64,000 nucleotides of DNA from positions 1-64,000 of the forward strand of contig NZ_FMXO01000020.1 in assembly GCF_900104215.1 (NCBI RefSeq), in the 5' to 3' direction. Source of the stretch: Desulfonatronum thiosulfatophilum. GTDB lineage: Bacteria > Desulfobacterota > Desulfovibrionia > Desulfovibrionales > Desulfonatronaceae. The notes under the pieces were generated by a model, which worked only from the letters and a program-made list of their open reading frames with translations, made no database searches and was not told where the DNA came from. Each line of letters begins with the position of its first letter. The stretch's first letter is position 1. The position numbers were made by a program, and so were the translations under genes. Positions 61,271 to 64,000 of the stretch are shown piece after piece.

Positions 61271-61587
61271 GGCTCGTCCCCGTCCCGGTCGGAGCGCCCT
61301 GACGGTGCGTCATCCTCGGGGCGATGGATCCGCCGCACCAGGGCCAGGGCGAGGCCGGTGGCGCTGATGGCCACGACGATTCCCGTGAGCACCATGGCCT
61401 GCGGCACGGGGTCGGCGAACTTCCCCTGGTTGCGATAGGCCGTGCTGATCAACAGCAGAAACACGCCGCCGGCAATGACGTTCAGGGCCATGATCTGGCG
61501 CAACAGATGCCGCCGGACGATCAATCCGTACAGCCCCATTCCCACCAGGAGGACGGCAACGACGGAGTAAAGGAGAAACGTGGTCAT
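61267..61587 (-). CDS. mrpC: Mrp antiporter subunit C (cluster 2, NuoK-like)
   Basis: 106 residues from the ATG at 61587 (MTTFLLYSVVAVLLVGMGLY). Three helices with YGLIVRRHLLRQIMALNVIA and PVPQAMVLTGIVVAISATGL, the MnhC signature. A polar acidic tail ends GDEP and overlaps mrpD. A 201-base gap with an inverted repeat separates it from the fused gene upstream. Confidence 0.9.
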   Translation of the reverse strand: MTTFLLYSVVAVLLVGMGLYGLIVRRHLLRQIMALNVIAGGVFLLLISTAYRNQGKFADPVPQAMVLTGIVVAISATGLALALVRRIHRPEDDAPSGRSDRDGDEP

Positions 61588-61627
61588 TGCATGCCGGATT
61601 CCTGTGTTTGGTTCAGTAACTCCCATC

Positions 61628-61706
61628 TGGATTCCCGCCTTCGCGGGAATGACAAGCTAGATACAGTGTGCCATTCCCAAGTCATTCCCGCGAAGGCGGG
61701 AATCCA
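61628..61706. repeat. Paired REP-like hairpins inside Mrp cluster 2
   Basis: A 26-base sequence at 61628-61653 recurs perfectly inverted at 61681-61706, 27 bases apart. Each arm is itself a hairpin (ATTCCCGC-CTTC-GCGGGAAT). This ATTCCCGCCTTCGCGGGAAT type is a widespread intergenic repeat in proteobacterial genomes. It lies in the only large gap of the cluster. Confidence 0.85.
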
Positions 61707-61788
61707 GGTCATGCTTGCCACGAATTCTTGAGCAAGTACGCTTCCCGCCATCGACCGAGTCCGCCGCCATTTGCTCTCCAGCCGAAAT

Positions 61789-62883
61789 CTATTGCATTGC
61801 GGCCTCGTCACGGCTTTCTGCGTTGCGTTTGTCCCTGCCCCCGGACAAGACGTGAACCACCAGGGACGCCAGGGTCACGCCGATGGAAACCGTGGCCGCG
61901 GATTCCAGGACAAGAATGAGCGGTTTGGCCCATTGTATCGGGAACTCCAGGGGCTGAAGCCGGGGCGCGAAGCTGGTCGCGGCGGCCAGGAGCAGCACCG
62001 CGCTGAATCCGACAATCACGAAGGACAGCAAGGCTCCGCGGGAAAGCGTGTTCACGGAAGGCAATCCGGTCAGCCGGAGCAGGACGAGCCCGGCGGCCAG
62101 GACAACCCCGGCCTGGAATGCTCCTCCCGGCGAATGCTCGCCCAACCACAGCAGCTGGACCGAAACGAGCAGGACAATCGGCGTCAGCAGGCTGACCAGC
62201 CAGCGCAGCACGGGATTGGAGGTCGCCCGGGCCTGCATGCGCAACTCCCGGCGGCCGTACACGGCCAGCACCGCAACCAGGGCCAGGATCAGCACGCCCA
62301 GTTCCAGCCAGGTGTCGTACAGCCGAAAATTGAGCAGCACCGCGGTCACCGGATGCTCCACCCCGCTGTCTTGCATGGCCTGCGCCGCCCAATCGGTCAG
62401 GCCGCTCTTATCCGCGGGCAACTGCACCACCGTCAGGACCAGCAGCAAGGTCAGCAGGCCGACAAAGCCCGCGGCAAGGAGATAGTGCATTCGACCCGGA
62501 CATGACGCATCCTGATCCAGGCGGCACGGCAAGGCCTGGGATTGTTCAGAGAACAGATCATGTTCTCCCGGTCGGAACTGGTTCCGGTTATCGTCCATAT
62601 CGCCATGATTGTGATTGTCATGGCGTTGACTGTCGCGATGTCGGTTCGGCTCGATCCCCTTGAACGTCCCGAAGAGAAGCACCCCGGCCAAACCGGCGCC
62701 CACCGCGGCCTCGGCCAGGGCGATGTCCGGGGCCTGCAGGCGAATCCAGGCCAGGGAAAGAAAAAGACCGAAGGAAACGAACAGCACCGTGGCCTGAAAC
62801 AGATCCGACGCCAGCAGAAGCCGCCGACTGACCATCAGCAGGGCCCCCACCAGGAGCACGTCGAAAATCAGCATCAAGGTCAT
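61789..62883 (-). CDS. Fused Mrp subunit: DUF4040 + MbhE-like + MnhB
   Basis: 364 residues from the ATG at 62883, which overlaps the mrpG stop codon (ATGA). Residues 1-75 are a DUF4040 domain (APDIALAEAAVGAGLAGVLL), 76-132 a soluble linker rich in His, Asp and Asn (RHRDSQRHDNHNHGDMDD) with two cysteines. Residues 133-210 are MbhE-like (VTAVLLNFRLYDTWLELG), 225-355 MnhB (LWLGEHSPGGAFQAGVVLAA). In cluster 1 these are three separate genes (9229-10240). The last residues are charged (GGRDKRNAESRDE). It joins the MrpA tail to MrpB in one chain. Confidence 0.85.
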   Translation of the reverse strand: MTLMLIFDVLLVGALLMVSRRLLLASDLFQATVLFVSFGLFLSLAWIRLQAPDIALAEAAVGAGLAGVLLFGTFKGIEPNRHRDSQRHDNHNHGDMDDNRNQFRPGEHDLFSEQSQALPCRLDQDASCPGRMHYLLAAGFVGLLTLLLVLTVVQLPADKSGLTDWAAQAMQDSGVEHPVTAVLLNFRLYDTWLELGVLILALVAVLAVYGRRELRMQARATSNPVLRWLVSLLTPIVLLVSVQLLWLGEHSPGGAFQAGVVLAAGLVLLRLTGLPSVNTLSRGALLSFVIVGFSAVLLLAAATSFAPRLQPLEFPIQWAKPLILVLESAATVSIGVTLASLVVHVLSGGRDKRNAESRDEAAMQ

Positions 62884-63182
62884 GTCCGCCCTTCCCTTTT
62901 CTTGCGCATGATGCTCTGTCCGATCAGAAAGCAGATGCTCGAACTGGCCGCCAGGGCCAACAGCCAAATCAATATGATTTTCAGGGATTCGCTGAGCGAG
63001 TCGCCGGTGAGCACCAGGGCCAGGGCAATCAGGCCCAGACCCAGGTTGTCCGCCTTGGTCAGGGCGTGAATCCGGCTCAGGGAATCCGGAAACCGCAGCA
63101 AGCCCACGGTGCCGGCCAGAAAAAAGAAGGCCCCGGCCACGCACAGGCCGCCGGAAAGTATCTGCAGAACGGTTGAGGCCAT
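62880..63182 (-). CDS. mrpG: Mrp antiporter subunit G (cluster 2)
   Basis: 100 residues. MnhG family with GTVGLLRFPDSLSRIHALTK near residue 24 (the R-F/L-P-D motif) and three helices. It overlaps the fused gene by ATGA and follows mrpF after three bases. Confidence 0.9.
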   Translation of the reverse strand: MASTVLQILSGGLCVAGAFFFLAGTVGLLRFPDSLSRIHALTKADNLGLGLIALALVLTGDSLSESLKIILIWLLALAASSSICFLIGQSIMRKKREGRT

Positions 63183-63185
63183 GTT

Positions 63186-63482
63186 CTAGTCTCCGCGTGC
63201 AGTGCGCCGATCGTCCTTTTCGACGTCGCCGTTGTCGATATCGCCGCGCACGAAAGCCACCACGGCCAGCACGGCCAGCAAGGCGAAGACCAGGGCGGCG
63301 TTGCGAATGGCCGGAACATCGAAGGCCGCGGCCAGGAGCAGCAGGATGGCCACGCCCGTGGTGCCGAAGAGTTGCACCGCCACCACCCGGTCCTCCTGTT
63401 CCGGACCGCGGAAAACCCGGACCAGTCCGACAAGCATGGTTGCGAGCAGAAAACAGGCAACCCCCAGGTAAAAACTCGGCAT
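63186..63482 (-). CDS. mrpF: Mrp antiporter subunit F (cluster 2)
   Basis: 98 residues, three helices. VFRGPEQEDRVVAVQLFGTT near residue 23 and GVAILLLLAAAFDVPAIRNA match MnhF. The charged tail (RGDIDNGDVEKDDRRTARGD) is longer than in cluster 1. It is the first Mrp gene of this cluster, 29 bases after the coiled-coil gene. Confidence 0.9.
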   Translation of the reverse strand: MPSFYLGVACFLLATMLVGLVRVFRGPEQEDRVVAVQLFGTTGVAILLLLAAAFDVPAIRNAALVFALLAVLAVVAFVRGDIDNGDVEKDDRRTARGD

Positions 63483-63511
63483 CAGCTATTCGCTCCCGTC
63501 ATTTTTGTCCG

Positions 63512-63835
63512 TTACTCCGGCTTCTGCTTTCCTTCCTTGTAACCTTGGGAGAATGCGGCCTTGGCCTTTGAAAAACTCTCGGACCAGGTCTCCCAGGATT
63601 GCTCAAGTCCCTGTTTCAATCCCTCCCAGGAGGATTCTCCCGCTTCCTGCAATGCCGCGATCTTGTCTTCAACTTCATTGCGTTTGGTGCGCAATTCCTC
63701 CAGTCGGCGATGATATTCCAGTTTTGCTTCAGCCTTGACCAGGTCTGCCTGGGCCTCCAGCTTGTCGATCTCGGCATTCCAGACATCAATTTTGGCTTTC
63801 AATCCCTGAACATACGCTTCTCTTTTCTCATTCAT
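63512..63835 (-). CDS. Small coiled-coil protein, Sll1863-like
   Basis: 107 residues, entirely helical and charged: heptads run through AYVQGLKAKIDVWNAEIDKL and RRLEELRTKRNEVEDKI, then a Trp-containing amphipathic helix (WEGLKQGLEQSWETWSESF). No signal peptide. It resembles a widespread group of short coiled-coil proteins linked with stress in cyanobacteria. AAGGAAG precedes the ATG. It lies at the head of Mrp cluster 2 and is probably co-transcribed. Confidence 0.65.
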   Translation of the reverse strand: MNEKREAYVQGLKAKIDVWNAEIDKLEAQADLVKAEAKLEYHRRLEELRTKRNEVEDKIAALQEAGESSWEGLKQGLEQSWETWSESFSKAKAAFSQGYKEGKQKPE

Positions 63836-63935
63836 GCTTCTTCCTTTTCGGCTTTGCCGGAACCTTGTTCCGACGTTAAAATGAAAATAATTATTTAGCC
63901 GCGCTTGACCAGTAATGGATCTGCCGCCTCCTGGA

Positions 63936-64000
63936 TCAGTCGTCGGTCTCCTTGCGGAATTCGCGCACTGTATTCACCCAGGTCTCGTTCATTACGTGAT
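63936..64000 (-). CDS. Possible C-terminal end of an unidentified protein (partial)
   Basis: The minus strand from the window edge reads ...MNETWVNTVREFRKETDD and a TGA at 63938-63936, with codons biased to G/C in the third position as in neighbouring genes. Another frame is also open to 63895. Too short to identify. Confidence 0.3.
   Translation of the reverse strand, partial: HVMNETWVNTVREFRKETDD

Noticed and set aside
1-64000. tRNA or rRNA genes in the intergenic gaps
   Set aside because: No T-loop-like GGTTCGAATCC pattern with a matching acceptor stem was seen by eye; a tRNAscan or Infernal run would settle it.

Overview
The window looks like a chromosomal segment of a moderately GC-rich sulfate-reducing bacterium of the order Desulfovibrionales (Desulfobacterota). 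This is inferred from gene content: biotin-dependent pyruvate carboxylase next to its biotin ligase, a very long PEP-synthase-like protein, COG2509 and PaaK-family proteins typical of that group, and two complete Mrp-type cation/proton antiporter clusters. Two Mrp clusters within about 50 kb suggest a salt- or alkali-tolerant member such as a Desulfonatronum relative, but no rRNA or other decisive marker is present.

Region 1-4,965 is a decayed mobile/defence patch. It holds the left end of an IS21-family element that has cut a TIR-domain gene, an inverted-repeat array upstream of a broken tyrosine-recombinase gene, one intact and two broken RAYT-like (Y1, HUH) transposase genes with associated GGTCGGACC-type repeats, and an intact AAA_14/DUF4143 ATPase. 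From 4,966 the sequence becomes ordinary chromosome: a UPF0173 metal-dependent hydrolase and uvrC.

Region 8,057-15,599 is Mrp cluster 1 on the plus strand (mrpE, F, G, DUF4040, MbhE-like, B, C, three antiporter-type membrane subunits and a small membrane protein), with a recognisable promoter and a strong terminator. Next come, on the plus strand, hisD, purC, fabI, lpxK, yejE-yejF, a nitroreductase, a COG2509 dehydrogenase, a methyltransferase-like protein, a PaaK-like protein lacking the usual P-loop, a ChaN-PDZ lipoprotein and mutM. From 30,197 to 47,872 the genes run on the minus strand: DUF456, paaK, the rpsF-rpsR-rplI-dnaB operon, the PEP-synthase-like protein, pyc, birA, a MATE exporter, a PaaI-type thioesterase, a YqaA-type membrane protein and cardiolipin synthase.

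Region 48,341-54,432 is a signalling block: a hybrid histidine kinase with an N-terminal XRE DNA-binding domain, a chemoreceptor with a CZB-like zinc motif, and cheW. Region 54,500-63,835 (minus strand) is Mrp cluster 2 with pyruvate kinase directly downstream and a small coiled-coil protein directly upstream. Its DUF4040, MbhE-like and MnhB parts, which are three genes in cluster 1, are fused into one protein with a His/Asp-rich linker. Points most worth a second look are the XRE-kinase architecture, an intrinsic-terminator-like hairpin inside dnaB, the fused Mrp subunit and the nested repeats of the mobile patch. No CRISPR array and no tRNA or rRNA gene was recognised by eye.
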